Shown here one piece after another: positions 8,302 through 16,448 of a stretch of DNA of 64,000 nt (its first letter is position 1; the number at the start of each line of letters is the position of its first letter). The stretch is from Microbacterium terricola. GTDB lineage: Bacteria > Actinomycetota > Actinomycetes > Actinomycetales > Microbacteriaceae. A program made the translations under genes and the position numbers. Where the stretch lies: the NCBI RefSeq assembly GCF_027943945.1, contig NZ_AP027141.1, positions 124,001 to 188,000 of the forward strand, written 5' to 3'. The notes under the pieces are model-generated. The model was not told where the DNA came from. It was given only the letters and a program-made list of their open reading frames with translations, and made no database searches.

Positions 8302-8317
8302 ACACGATATATCGCGT
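8302..8317 (+). promoter_or_regulatory. Imperfect palindrome, PadR-type operator site 3
   Basis: ACACGATATATCGCGT has the same CGATATATCG core with one mismatched pair. Its centre is 29 bp from that of site 2, close to three helical turns, so cooperative binding by two dimers is plausible. It lies upstream of the merR promoter. Confidence 0.6.
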
Positions 8318-8356
8318 CTGTGTCAAGCGAGCCCCCGAAGTTCACAGGAATCCGGC

Positions 8357-8387
8357 TTGACATTGACGCTGCGGAAAGTTCTAGCGT
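8357..8387 (+). promoter_or_regulatory. MerR-type promoter with 19-bp spacer and internal dyad
   Basis: TTGACA (8357-8362) and TAGCGT (8382-8387) are separated by 19 bp, the over-long spacing typical of promoters that MerR activators untwist. The spacer and -10 contain the dyad ACGCT-N12-AGCGT. It precedes the MerR gene itself, so autoactivation is likely. Confidence 0.6.
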
Positions 8388-8414
8388 GGTGTCTGAACAG
8401 GAAGGAGGGGTCAC

Positions 8415-9194
8415 ATGGACACCGTCGCTGACGAGACCGAGTGGTCGATCCAGCAGATCGCGCGGCTGGCGGGCACCACGAGCCGCACCCTGCGGCACTA
8501 CGACGACATCGGGCTGCTCGCGCCGTCGAGCATCGGGCGCAACGGCTACCGGTACTACGACCAGGCCGCTCTCGTGCGGCTGCAGCGGATCCTCCTGCTG
8601 CGGGAGCTCGGTCTCGGGCTGCCGCAGATCGCCGATGTCCTCGAACGCGAATCGTCCGAGGAGAGTGCCCTGGCGAGCCACCTGGCGTGGCTGCGGCAGG
8701 AGCAGCAGAGACTGGCGCGGCAGATCGCGTCGGTCGAGATCACCATCGAAGCACTGAGAGGAGGTGAACGACTCATGGCTAAGGACATGTTCGACGGCTT
8801 CGACCACACCCAGTACAAGGACGAGGTCGAGCAGCGCTGGGGCCGCGACGCGTACGCGAAGGGCGACGCGTGGTGGAGCTCGAAGAGTGCGAGCGAGAAG
8901 GCCGAGTGGAAGGAGCGCCTCGCCGCGCTCACGGGCGACTGGATCGCCGCAGCCGAGGGCGGCGTCGCCCCCGACAGCGACGAGGCGCAGCAGCTCGCCC
9001 GCCGTCACGTGGAGTGGCTCACCGGGGTGCCCGGCACTCCGGCCGCCGCGCCCGGCGGCGACGTGAAGGGCTATGTCATCGGACTCGGCGAGATGTACGT
9101 CGCAGATCCGCGCTTCGGCGCGAACTACGGCGGCACAGCCGGTGCCGAGTTCGTCCGCGACGCGCTGCGCGTGTACGCGGAGGCGCACCTGTAG
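8415..9194 (+). CDS. MerR-family regulator with TipAS-type effector domain
   Basis: The 259-residue protein has an N-terminal MerR winged helix (IQQIARLAGTTSRTLRHYD, then GRNGYRYY) and a linker coiled coil around residues 70-115. The C-terminal domain of about 140 residues starts near MAKDMFDGFDHTQYKDEVEQR. It matches the TipAS/antibiotic-recognition fold, which binds peptide-like antibiotics and triggers transcription. The ATG has GGAAGGAGG nearby. Its own promoter has the MerR-type 19-bp spacer. No obvious export gene is adjacent, so targets beyond itself are unknown. Confidence 0.92.
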   Translation: MDTVADETEWSIQQIARLAGTTSRTLRHYDDIGLLAPSSIGRNGYRYYDQAALVRLQRILLLRELGLGLPQIADVLERESSEESALASHLAWLRQEQQRLARQIASVEITIEALRGGERLMAKDMFDGFDHTQYKDEVEQRWGRDAYAKGDAWWSSKSASEKAEWKERLAALTGDWIAAAEGGVAPDSDEAQQLARRHVEWLTGVPGTPAAAPGGDVKGYVIGLGEMYVADPRFGANYGGTAGAEFVRDALRVYAEAHL

Positions 9195-9221
9195 CGGAAC
9201 CGCTCGTCCCACGGAAAAGAA

Positions 9222-9262
9222 GGATGCCGCGGCTCGACGTGTGACGTCGAGCCGCGGCATCC
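9222..9262 (+). terminator. 19-bp stem-loop terminator
   Basis: GGATGCCGCGGCTCGACGT pairs perfectly with 9244-9262 around a GTG loop, 28 nt downstream of the MerR stop. The U-tract is poor. It could act in both directions, as the next gene is convergent. Confidence 0.65.
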
Positions 9263-9320
9263 GTGCTCCTGGAGGGAGCGGGACCCGGCCCGGGGTGCGG
9301 CCGGCCGCGCCTGCTGGGGG

Positions 9321-9485
9321 TCAGGCTCGGTTGCGTCCGGAGAGAACTCGGAAGAGGAACGCGATCAGCGCGATGACTCCGACGATCAGAGCCACCCAGA
9401 GGAGGAACTGCAGACCCTCCACGAGGCCGCCGGTGATGGCGAGGATGACCGCAACGATGATGATGATGATGAGCGCAAGGTTCAT
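9321..9485 (-). CDS. Small hydrophobic membrane protein (54 aa)
   Basis: The 54-residue product starts MNLALIIIIIVAVILAITGG, continues through a loop LVEGLQFLLW into a second hydrophobic stretch VALIVGVIALIAFLF, and ends with a basic RVLSGRNRA tail. This is a two-helix hairpin. GGAG lies close to the ATG. Codon third positions are GC-rich as in neighbours, except for a run of ATC codons. Similar short two-helix proteins occur in related actinobacteria, but I know of no function. It is too short for many gene finders. Confidence 0.65.
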   Translation of the reverse strand: MNLALIIIIIVAVILAITGGLVEGLQFLLWVALIVGVIALIAFLFRVLSGRNRA

Positions 9486-9653
9486 GCTCCGACCGTGGCA
9501 GAACCCGATCGCACGCGGAAAGGGGTTGACCGACGCGGGGCGCGGTGCTAGCGGATGGGAACGCTCCCGCTAAACCAGGCGGTCCACCCTGTCAAGCCCC
9601 TCAGGCGCCTCGATCGGCGTCGATAGCCTCGCCGGGAGCGAAGGGAGAGCACC

Positions 9654-9923
9654 ATGCCTGCAGGACGAGGATCCAACAGCCTCAAGAATCCCGACATGTA
9701 TGAGGAGCTCCGCAAGGACGGCGCATCGAAGGAGAAGGCCGCGCGCATCTCCAACGCCGTCGCCCGCGACGGCCAGAAGGCGGTGTCCCGTCGCGGCGGC
9801 CGCGCCGGCGACTACGACGACTGGACCGTCGGCGACCTGCGTGCCCGTGCGAAGGAGCTCGGCATGTCCGGCTATTCGGGCAAGCGCAAGGCCGAGCTCA
9901 TCGACATGCTCAGAAATCACTGA
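9654..9923 (+). CDS. Small protein with C-terminal Rho_N/SAP-like domain
   Basis: The 89-residue protein opens MPAGRGSNSLKNPDMYEELR and contains an alpha-helical basic middle (KEKAARISNAVARDG). It ends in WTVGDLRARAKELGMSGYSG followed by KRKAELIDMLR, a typical Rho-termination-factor N-terminal/SAP-type helix-extension-helix that binds nucleic acid. Short proteins of this layout are common in Actinobacteria and are often annotated only as DUF7218/Rho_N. A GGGAGAG ribosome site precedes the ATG. It sits 5 nt upstream of topoisomerase IB, so a shared mRNA and a role in DNA binding are plausible. Confidence 0.8.
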   Translation: MPAGRGSNSLKNPDMYEELRKDGASKEKAARISNAVARDGQKAVSRRGGRAGDYDDWTVGDLRARAKELGMSGYSGKRKAELIDMLRNH

Positions 9924-9928
9924 CGCAC

Positions 9929-10894
9929 GTGGTGCGCCTGCGCCGGGTGCACCCGGACTCCGACCCCGGCTTCCGGCGCGTGCGCGCCGGCGCCGGTTTC
10001 CGCTACGTCGACGCCGACGGCGACGGTGCGGGAGAAGACGACCGTGAGCGGATCCGGGCGCTCGTGATCCCACCGGCCTGGGAGGACGTCTGGATCTCCG
10101 CTGCGGCCAACGGGCACATCCAGGCCGTCGGGACGGACGAGGCCGGGCGCCGTCAGTACCTCTATCACCCTGACTGGCGCGCGCGCCGCGACTCGGGCAA
10201 GTTCGGACGGTCGCTCGCGCTCGCCGCCGCGCTGCCGCACGCGCGGGGACGCGTCACCACCGCGCTGCACCGGGAGCGGCTCGATCGAGAGCATGTGCTC
10301 GGCGCCGCGTTCCGGATGCTCGACTCCGCCGCGCCGCGCATCGGGTCCGCCCGGTACCTCGAGCGGCACGGCAGCCGCGGCCTGACCACCCTCCAGCGCC
10401 GCGATGCGCGGGTGAACGGCCAGGAGATCACGCTCTCGTTCCCTGCCAAGAGCGGGCGTCGCGCCTTCATCGAGATCGACGACGCGGATCTGGCTGCCAC
10501 CATCGAGCAGCTGTCCGCCGGTCGCCCGCGTTCACGGCTGCTGGCGTACGAGAGCGGACGGCGGCGGGTCCCACTCACGCCCGCCGACGTGAACGCCTAT
10601 GTGCGCTCGCTCACCGGCGGCACCTTCACCGCGAAGGACTTCCGCACGCTCCGGGGCACGATCCTCGCCGCGGAGGCGCTCGCCCGCATCGGCACGGTCG
10701 ACACGAAGTCCGACCGCAAGCGTGCGGAGCAGCTGGCCGTGCGGGCGACGGCCGATGCGCTCGGCAACACCGTCGCGGTCGCACGAGGCAGCTACATCGA
10801 TCCGCGCGTCTTCGCCCTGTATGGCCGCGGCAAGCTGCTCGACCTGGGTGTGTCGCCCGAGTCGGCGATCCGCTCGCTCATCCAGGGGCCGTAG
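9929..10894 (+). CDS. DNA topoisomerase IB
   Basis: The 321-residue protein is a bacterial, poxvirus-like type IB topoisomerase that relaxes supercoils through a 3'-phosphotyrosine. It shows the N-terminal domain (LVIPPAWEDVWIS), RYLERHGSRGLTTLQRRD, and the catalytic core TAKDFRTLRGTILAAE. The ARGSYIDPRV motif has the nucleophile at about Tyr289. It starts at GTG 9929, five bases after the Rho_N-like gene. Its TAG stop is also the first part of the next gene's -10 box. Confidence 0.93.
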   Translation: MVRLRRVHPDSDPGFRRVRAGAGFRYVDADGDGAGEDDRERIRALVIPPAWEDVWISAAANGHIQAVGTDEAGRRQYLYHPDWRARRDSGKFGRSLALAAALPHARGRVTTALHRERLDREHVLGAAFRMLDSAAPRIGSARYLERHGSRGLTTLQRRDARVNGQEITLSFPAKSGRRAFIEIDDADLAATIEQLSAGRPRSRLLAYESGRRRVPLTPADVNAYVRSLTGGTFTAKDFRTLRGTILAAEALARIGTVDTKSDRKRAEQLAVRATADALGNTVAVARGSYIDPRVFALYGRGKLLDLGVSPESAIRSLIQGP

Positions 10895-10897
10895 GTT
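10892..10897 (+). promoter_or_regulatory. -10 element (TAGGTT), leaderless promoter of fluC1
   Basis: TAGGTT begins with the stop codon of the topoisomerase gene and lies exactly 6 nt before GTG 10904. No fluoride riboswitch fold fits in the ten bases available. Confidence 0.5.
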
Positions 10898-10903
10898 GGG
10901 GGC

Positions 10904-11341
10904 GTGCGCCCCCTGATCCGCCCCGCCGTGCTCGGCGTCGTCGTGCTGGGCGGGATGCTGGGGGTCGCGCTGCGGGCCGCGCTGACCCCCTGGCCGGGCG
11001 ACCTCGCGTCGGTGGTGCTCGCCACTCTGGCGATCAACGTGGCCGGGTCCGGCCTGCTCGGGATCGTGGTCGGCTGGCTGGGCGACCGCCGTCCCCTCAC
11101 GCGGGCCTTCCTCGGCACCGGCGTGCTCGGCGGCTTCACCACCTACAGCGCGTTCGCCGTGCACACCGTGGCGGTAGGCAGCGCCGTCACCCTCGACGGA
11201 TACGAGCCCTGGATGCTGTGGGCCCTCCTGCTCGTCGCGTGCTCGCTCGCCGGCGGGGCGGCGGCGGCCGCCGCCGGGCTCTGGATCGGCGACCGGCTGT
11301 CCGGCGCCCGACCCGGCGATGTCGCGGAGCCGACGACGTGA
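10904..11341 (+). CDS. crcB: Fluoride channel FluC/CrcB subunit 1
   Basis: The 145-residue membrane protein has four hydrophobic helices. It carries the family motifs INVAGSGLLGIVVG in helix 2 and GTGVLGGFTTYSAF in helix 3, where the GGFTT(Y/F)S loop binds the central Na+ and lines the F- pore. FluC dimers export cytosolic fluoride passively. Its stop overlaps the GTG of a second subunit, the tandem arrangement usual in Gram-positive bacteria. The C-terminus has a longer Ala/Arg-rich extension than subunit 2. Confidence 0.93.
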   Translation: MRPLIRPAVLGVVVLGGMLGVALRAALTPWPGDLASVVLATLAINVAGSGLLGIVVGWLGDRRPLTRAFLGTGVLGGFTTYSAFAVHTVAVGSAVTLDGYEPWMLWALLLVACSLAGGAAAAAAGLWIGDRLSGARPGDVAEPTT

Positions 11342-11733
11342 CGGGCTGGACGTTCGCGGGACTGGTGGTCGCCGGGGGTCTGGGAGCCGGCGCGCGCGCC
11401 CTGCTGGATGCGTGGGTGATGCGGCGGCGGTCCGGGCCGTTCCCGTGGGGCATCCTCGTGGTGAACGTGACGGGGTCGTTCCTGCTGGGGCTGCTCACCG
11501 GAATCGGCGCCGACACCCTCGGCGCATGGACGATCGTGCTCGGCGCCGGGCTCCTCGGCGGGTTCACCACCTTCAGCGCCGTCTCGGTCGATACGGTCCT
11601 GCTCGCGCGGCGCGGACGGGCCCGGCTCGCCTGGGCGAACCTGCTCGGCACCGCTCTGCTCTCGGTCACCGCCGCGGGGCTCGGCATCCTCGGCGGGCTC
11701 GGGCTGGCGGCGGTGACCGGCATGGGATACTGA
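11338..11733 (+). CDS. crcB: Fluoride channel FluC/CrcB subunit 2
   Basis: This 131-residue protein has four predicted helices. It shows VVNVTGSFLLGLLTG and AGLLGGFTTFSAVSVDTV, matching the pore and Na+-binding motifs of FluC. The GTG start at 11338 overlaps the stop of subunit 1 (GTGA), implying translational coupling and a fixed ratio, consistent with either a heterodimer or two homodimers. A palindrome at 11738 separates it from the RND-type exporter gene. Confidence 0.93.
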   Translation: MTGWTFAGLVVAGGLGAGARALLDAWVMRRRSGPFPWGILVVNVTGSFLLGLLTGIGADTLGAWTIVLGAGLLGGFTTFSAVSVDTVLLARRGRARLAWANLLGTALLSVTAAGLGILGGLGLAAVTGMGY

Positions 11734-11737
11734 AGCC

Positions 11738-11757
11738 CCGATACATCCGCGTATCGG
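11738..11757. promoter_or_regulatory. Palindrome CCGATAC-N6-GTATCGG before the exporter gene
   Basis: Seven-base arms separated by six bases lie five bases after the fluC stop and 48 nt before the exporter start. It could be an operator for a dimeric repressor or an mRNA hairpin. Sequence alone does not decide between them. Confidence 0.45.
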
Positions 11758-11804
11758 CGCGCCGCGGCATCCGTCTCCGGCCTCCCCTTCTCGCAAAGGC
11801 ACCC

Positions 11805-14800
11805 GTGTCGAATCTCGCCGTTCTGAGCCTGAAGAATCGCGCGCTCATCGCGCTGATCACGATCGTCGCCGCCGTCTTCGGCGGAATCGCGCTGACGAGC
11901 CTCAAGCAGGAGCTGATCCCGTCGATCGAGTTCCCGCAGCTGTCGGTCGTGACGACCTACCCCGGCGCCTCGCCGGAGGTCGTCGCCAACGACGTGTCCA
12001 CGCCGATCGAGACCGCGATCCAGGGAGTCCCCGGGCTCGAGTCGACCAGTGCGACGAGCACGACCAACGCGTCGGTCGTGCAGGCCTCCTTCACCTACGG
12101 CACCGATCTCGCGACCGCCGAGCAGAAGATGACGCAGGCGATCAACCGGATCAAGAGCCAGCTGCCCGACAGCGTCGAGCCGAACGTCATCTCGGTGAGC
12201 ATCGACGACCTTCCCGTCATCCAGATCGCCGTCACCGGCTATGACGACGCCGAGGCGGTGCAGGCGACGCTGGAGTCCACCGTCATCCCCGATCTCGAGG
12301 ATGTCGACGGCGTGAACGCGGCGCAGATCGTCGGCGGCGTGGGCCAGCGGGTCACGATCACGCCCGATCAGGATGAGCTCGCCGAGGCCGGCTACACCCA
12401 GCAGGCGATCACCGACGCGCTCGATCAGAACGGCGTGCTGTTCCCCGGCGGCGAGATCACCGAGGGCGACGAGAGCCTCACCGTGCAGACGGGCGCGAAG
12501 ATCACGTCGGTCGACGAGATCGCGGCGCTCCCGCTCGTCCCCTCCGACGCCGCGCAGTTCGCCGCGGGCGCCGTGACGATCTCGGATGTCGCAGAGGTCG
12601 AGATCGCGCAGGATCCGGTCACCTCGATCTCGCGGGTGAACGGCGAGCCCGCCCTGACGATCGCCGTCACGAAGCTGCCTGCCGCCAACACCGTCGACGT
12701 CTCGCAGGGCGTGCTCGACGTGCTGCCGGAGCTCGAGGACGACCTCGGCGGCGACGCGGAGTTCACGGTCATCTTCGACCAGGCGCCCTACATCCAGCAG
12801 TCGATCGAGGCGCTCGCACAGGAGGGCCTGCTCGGCCTGGCCTTCGCGGTGCTCGTCATCCTGCTCTTCCTCTGGTCGGTCCGCTCGACGCTCGTCACCG
12901 CGATCTCGATCCCGACCAGCGTGCTGATCACCTTCATCGGCATCCAGGCATTCGGCTACTCGCTCAACATCCTGACGCTCGGCGCCCTCACCATCGCGAT
13001 CGGCCGCGTCGTCGACGACTCGATCGTCGTGATCGAGAACATCAAGCGGCACTACGTCGGCGACGCCGACAAGATGACCGCGATCAAGCTGGCCGTGCGC
13101 GAGGTGGCCTCCGCCATCACGGCGTCGACGATCACGACGGTCGCGGTGTTCCTGCCGATCGCGTTCGTCGGCGACCTGACCGGCGAGCTGTTCCGGCCGT
13201 TCGCGATGACCGTCACCATCGCGATGGCGGCGTCGCTGTTCGTCGCACTGACGATCGTCCCGGTGCTCGCCTACTGGTTCCTCCGCCCCGGCAAGCCGCT
13301 GCTCGACGCCGACGGCAAGCAGGTCGACCCCGAGGCGCCCGAGGCGCCGCCGTCGCGCCTGCAGAAGGGATACCTGCCGATCCTGCGCTGGACGCTGCGG
13401 CACTCGTGGGTCACCCTGCTGCTGGCCGTGCTCGTGCTGGCCGGCACGGTCGCCGCCGCGCCGTTCATGAAGACCAACTTCCTCGGCGACTCGGGTCAGA
13501 ACACCTTCACCATGACGCAGGACATCGGCCCCGCGGCGAGCCTCGACGCGCAGGATGCTGCGGCCGCCGAGGTCGAGGACGTGCTCGACGGCATCGACGG
13601 CATCGAGACCGTGCAGGTCTCGATCGGCTCGAGCGGTTCCGCGATCCGCGATGCCTTCACCGGCGGCGGTGGCGGCATCACGTACTCGATCACGACCGAC
13701 GCCGACGCCGACCAGGTCGCGCTGCGCGAAGAGGTCACCCAGGCGATGGCGGACCTCGACGACGCCGGCACGATCACCGTGGCCGGCGGTGGCGGCGGGT
13801 TCGGCTCGAGCGACATCGAGATCGACGTGACGGCACCCGACCAGTCGACGCTGCAGGACGCGTCGGACGCCGTCGTCGACGCGATGGACGGCATCGACGG
13901 GGTCAGCCAGGTAAGCAGCAACCTCTCGGCCTCGCTTCCCTACATCGCCGTGGTCGTCGACCGCGAGGACGCCGCCGAGCTCGGGCTGTCGGAGGTCGCC
14001 GTCGGCGCCCTCGTCTCCCAGACGATGCAGCCGCAGTCGATCGGCACGGTCGAGATCGACGACACCACGCTGACGGTCTACCTCGCCGCATCGCAGACGC
14101 CGGCGACGATCGACGAGCTCAAGGAGCTCACCGTGCCGACCGCCACCGGGCCGGTCGAGCTCCAGGACGTCGCCACCATCGAGGAGAGCAACGGCCCCAC
14201 CTCGATCTCGACGCAGCGCGGACAGCGCACAGCGACCGTGACGGTGACGCCCTCCGGTGACGACCTCGCCACCGCGTCGGCTTCGGTCACGACCGCGCTC
14301 GAGGACGTGGATCTCCCCGACGCGGCAGATGCAGAGCTCGGCGGCGTGGTCACCCAGCAGGGTGACGCGTTCTCCCAGCTCGGGCTCGCGATGCTCGCGG
14401 CGATCCTGATCGTCTACATCGTGATGGTCGCGACCTTCAAGTCGCTGCGCCAGCCGCTGCTGCTGCTCGTCTCGGTGCCGTTCGCGGCGACCGGAGCCAT
14501 CCTGCTGCAGATCGCCACCGGGGTTCCCCTGGGCGTCGCGTCGCTGATCGGCGTGCTGATGCTCATCGGCATCGTGGTGACGAACGCCATCGTCCTCGTC
14601 GACCTGGTCAACCAGTACCGCGAGAAGGGCCTCACAGCGCACGACGCCACGATCGCCGGCGGGTCGCGACGTCTCCGCCCGATCCTCATGACGGCGCTGG
14701 CCACGATCTTCGCGCTCACGCCCATGGCGCTGGGCATCACCGGTCACGGCGGATTCATCTCGCAGCCGCTCGCGATCGTCGTGATCGGCGGTCTGATCTC

Positions 14801-15515
14801 GTCGACCTTCCTGACGCTGCTCGTGCTGCCGACCCTCTACAACCTCGTCGAGGGCGCCAAGGAGCGTCGCGCGGCCCGCCGTGCCGCCAAGGCCGGTGGC
14901 GTCGGGGAGCCCGCGCTCGCCCTCGCCGGTGCGGCGGGGGCCGCGGAGGCGGCCGAGGTGTTCGAGTCGCGACGTGAGCGTCGCCTGCGCGAGCAGGCCG
15001 AGGCGGATGCCGCTTCCGGCGTGACGGACGTCGAGACGCCGGCGATCGACGAGGGACCCGACATCGAGGTCTCCGATTCCGCTCCGGCGCCGGTGGACGC
15101 TGAGTCTCCGGTCGAGGAGTCCGAGGTCGAGGAGCCTGCGGTCGAGGAGTCCGAGGTCGACGAGTCTGCGGTCGAGGAGCCGACGGAGCTGGAGCCGCCG
15201 ATCGAGGAGCCTGCGGTCGACGAATCCGCGGAGCTTGAGGCGCCGATCGAGGAGGGACCCGACGTCGAGGTCTCCGATTCTGTTCCGGCGCCTGTGGACG
15301 CTGAGTCTGCCGTCGACGAGCCGGCCGGCGACGCCGAGCCTGCGGTTGAGGAGCCCTCGGATGAGGAGGCTTCAGGCGAGGAGCCCTCGGAGGAGGAAGC
15401 TTCAGACGAGGAGATCGCCGGGGCCGACGAGCACGGGGAGGCCGACGAGGAGGCCGCCGAGCACGACGAGCACCGCGACGACGAGCACCGCGACGACGAG
15501 CACCGCGACTCCTGA
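11805..15515 (+). CDS. RND-superfamily (AcrB/HAE1-like) exporter with long acidic C-terminal tail
   Basis: The 1236-residue protein starts MSNLAVLSLKNRALIALITI, with the first membrane helix near residue 15. Two periplasmic-type loops follow, with helices 2-6 around residues 340-490 and 8-12 around 860-1010. The hallmark RVVDDSIVVIENIKRH lies in helix 4 and a second GIVVTNAIVLVDLVNQYR later. This is the AcrB-like layout, here in a monoderm with no adaptor or outer-membrane gene nearby. Residues from about 1020 on form a Glu/Asp-rich disordered tail of some 210 residues ending in three DEHRD units. Substrate is unknown. The GTG start has AAAGG upstream. Confidence 0.88.
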   Translation: MSNLAVLSLKNRALIALITIVAAVFGGIALTSLKQELIPSIEFPQLSVVTTYPGASPEVVANDVSTPIETAIQGVPGLESTSATSTTNASVVQASFTYGTDLATAEQKMTQAINRIKSQLPDSVEPNVISVSIDDLPVIQIAVTGYDDAEAVQATLESTVIPDLEDVDGVNAAQIVGGVGQRVTITPDQDELAEAGYTQQAITDALDQNGVLFPGGEITEGDESLTVQTGAKITSVDEIAALPLVPSDAAQFAAGAVTISDVAEVEIAQDPVTSISRVNGEPALTIAVTKLPAANTVDVSQGVLDVLPELEDDLGGDAEFTVIFDQAPYIQQSIEALAQEGLLGLAFAVLVILLFLWSVRSTLVTAISIPTSVLITFIGIQAFGYSLNILTLGALTIAIGRVVDDSIVVIENIKRHYVGDADKMTAIKLAVREVASAITASTITTVAVFLPIAFVGDLTGELFRPFAMTVTIAMAASLFVALTIVPVLAYWFLRPGKPLLDADGKQVDPEAPEAPPSRLQKGYLPILRWTLRHSWVTLLLAVLVLAGTVAAAPFMKTNFLGDSGQNTFTMTQDIGPAASLDAQDAAAAEVEDVLDGIDGIETVQVSIGSSGSAIRDAFTGGGGGITYSITTDADADQVALREEVTQAMADLDDAGTITVAGGGGGFGSSDIEIDVTAPDQSTLQDASDAVVDAMDGIDGVSQVSSNLSASLPYIAVVVDREDAAELGLSEVAVGALVSQTMQPQSIGTVEIDDTTLTVYLAASQTPATIDELKELTVPTATGPVELQDVATIEESNGPTSISTQRGQRTATVTVTPSGDDLATASASVTTALEDVDLPDAADAELGGVVTQQGDAFSQLGLAMLAAILIVYIVMVATFKSLRQPLLLLVSVPFAATGAILLQIATGVPLGVASLIGVLMLIGIVVTNAIVLVDLVNQYREKGLTAHDATIAGGSRRLRPILMTALATIFALTPMALGITGHGGFISQPLAIVVIGGLISSTFLTLLVLPTLYNLVEGAKERRAARRAAKAGGVGEPALALAGAAGAAEAAEVFESRRERRLREQAEADAASGVTDVETPAIDEGPDIEVSDSAPAPVDAESPVEESEVEEPAVEESEVDESAVEEPTELEPPIEEPAVDESAELEAPIEEGPDVEVSDSVPAPVDAESAVDEPAGDAEPAVEEPSDEEASGEEPSEEEASDEEIAGADEHGEADEEAAEHDEHRDDEHRDDEHRDS
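15051..15512 (+). repeat. Acidic-tail coding repeats
   Basis: A 57-bp segment encoding EGPDIEVSDSAPAPVDAES (15051-15107) recurs with three substitutions at 15252-15308. Between them lie VEESEVEEPAVEE-type units, and the end is three near-identical GACGAGCACCGCGAC copies. The array suggests recent growth by in-frame duplication. Confidence 0.75.
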
Positions 15516-15546
15516 CGCCGGGCGGCAGCAGCCGCACGGCCGTCAG
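15512..15546. terminator. Bidirectional stem-loop between convergent genes
   Basis: Outer arms CTGACG/CGTCAG and inner arms GCGGC/GCCGC enclose an AGCA loop and overlap both stop codons. There is no U-tract. Confidence 0.5.
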
Positions 15547-16448
15547 GGCAGCGCCGGGGCGAACTCCAGCGGCACGGCGACGCCGTGCTCCACGTCGACG
15601 TCGTCGGGGAACACCGCCAACGCGTGGTGCGTCTCGCCGTCCAGGGTCAGGGTGACCTCGTACGTGAAGGGGAAGTCGCCGAGCCGTGATGCGGCCAGCG
15701 CCTCGTCGTCCGGCCCGTCGAAGGACAGGGATCCCGGCGGCAGGCAGTCGGTCACCGGCTCGGCCTCGATCGTCGTCGACGCGCCGTTCGCGGCCGTCAC
15801 GGTGATCGTCGCCGCGTACTCCTCGGGAGGCGCTGCCAGGTTGCCGACGGTCAATTCGAGGCCGTACGAGTCGGGCTCGCCGTCATGGTCGGCGATGAGC
15901 GCGAGACTCGCGACGGGTTCGGGGAGCGGCGCGTCCGCCGGAGTGGACCACCGCAGAGTCGCCGCCATGTCACCCGAACCCTCGCCCCCGGCGAACAGGT
16001 CGACGCGGTAGTCGGCGGCCTCGCCACGCGGCCGCACCGACCACCAGCCATCGCCGAGATCGACGACCTCGGCCTCCACCGAGCGGCCCGTGCAGTAGTC
16101 ATCGCCTTCGACCTGTCCGACGTGCAGCGAGTCGAACCCGGCGACCGGGACGAACACGAGCAGCTCGTCGGGAGAGCCCACCGACGGCGGATCCTCGTCG
16201 ACGCCGTCCACACACGCGTTGCCGTAGCAGTACGTGACCGGGGCGAGGTGCAGCTCAGTCCCGTCGTACCGGATCACGAACGGCCCAGGGCCGCTCATCC
16301 CCGTTCCGTACTCGGCGCCCGCCGTGACGGTCTCGGTGGGCGCGGGCAGGGCACCTGGCGGTTCGGGCATGGGGCGCGCGGTCGCGCAGGCGACCAGCAT
16401 CCCGCCCGCCATGATGATGGCGGCGGTCACGGCGATGCCTCGACGCAT
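15543..16448 (-). CDS. Secreted lipoprotein, function unknown
   Basis: The 301-residue precursor begins with MRR, a hydrophobic stretch, and the lipobox LVAC with Cys21, so it should be diacylated and anchored on the outer face of the membrane. After a Pro-rich linker (PEPPGALPAPTETV) the body is beta-rich with paired Cys residues (TYCYGNACVDG). I do not recognise a family. GAGGAG precedes the ATG at 16448, which fixes the start. An upstream in-frame start would place the signal peptide internally. It is convergent with the exporter gene. Confidence 0.78.
   Translation of the reverse strand: MRRGIAVTAAIIMAGGMLVACATARPMPEPPGALPAPTETVTAGAEYGTGMSGPGPFVIRYDGTELHLAPVTYCYGNACVDGVDEDPPSVGSPDELLVFVPVAGFDSLHVGQVEGDDYCTGRSVEAEVVDLGDGWWSVRPRGEAADYRVDLFAGGEGSGDMAATLRWSTPADAPLPEPVASLALIADHDGEPDSYGLELTVGNLAAPPEEYAATITVTAANGASTTIEAEPVTDCLPPGSLSFDGPDDEALAASRLGDFPFTYEVTLTLDGETHHALAVFPDDVDVEHGVAVPLEFAPALP

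Noticed and set aside
10892-10904. A fluoride riboswitch before fluC
   Set aside because: There are only nine bases between the topoisomerase stop and the fluC start, and no riboswitch-like fold is seen.
11187-14747. A minus-strand open frame of nearly 1,190 codons opposite the RND-type exporter
   Set aside because: The exporter on the plus strand has clear family motifs. The antisense translation is Arg/Asp/His-rich without any recognisable domain.
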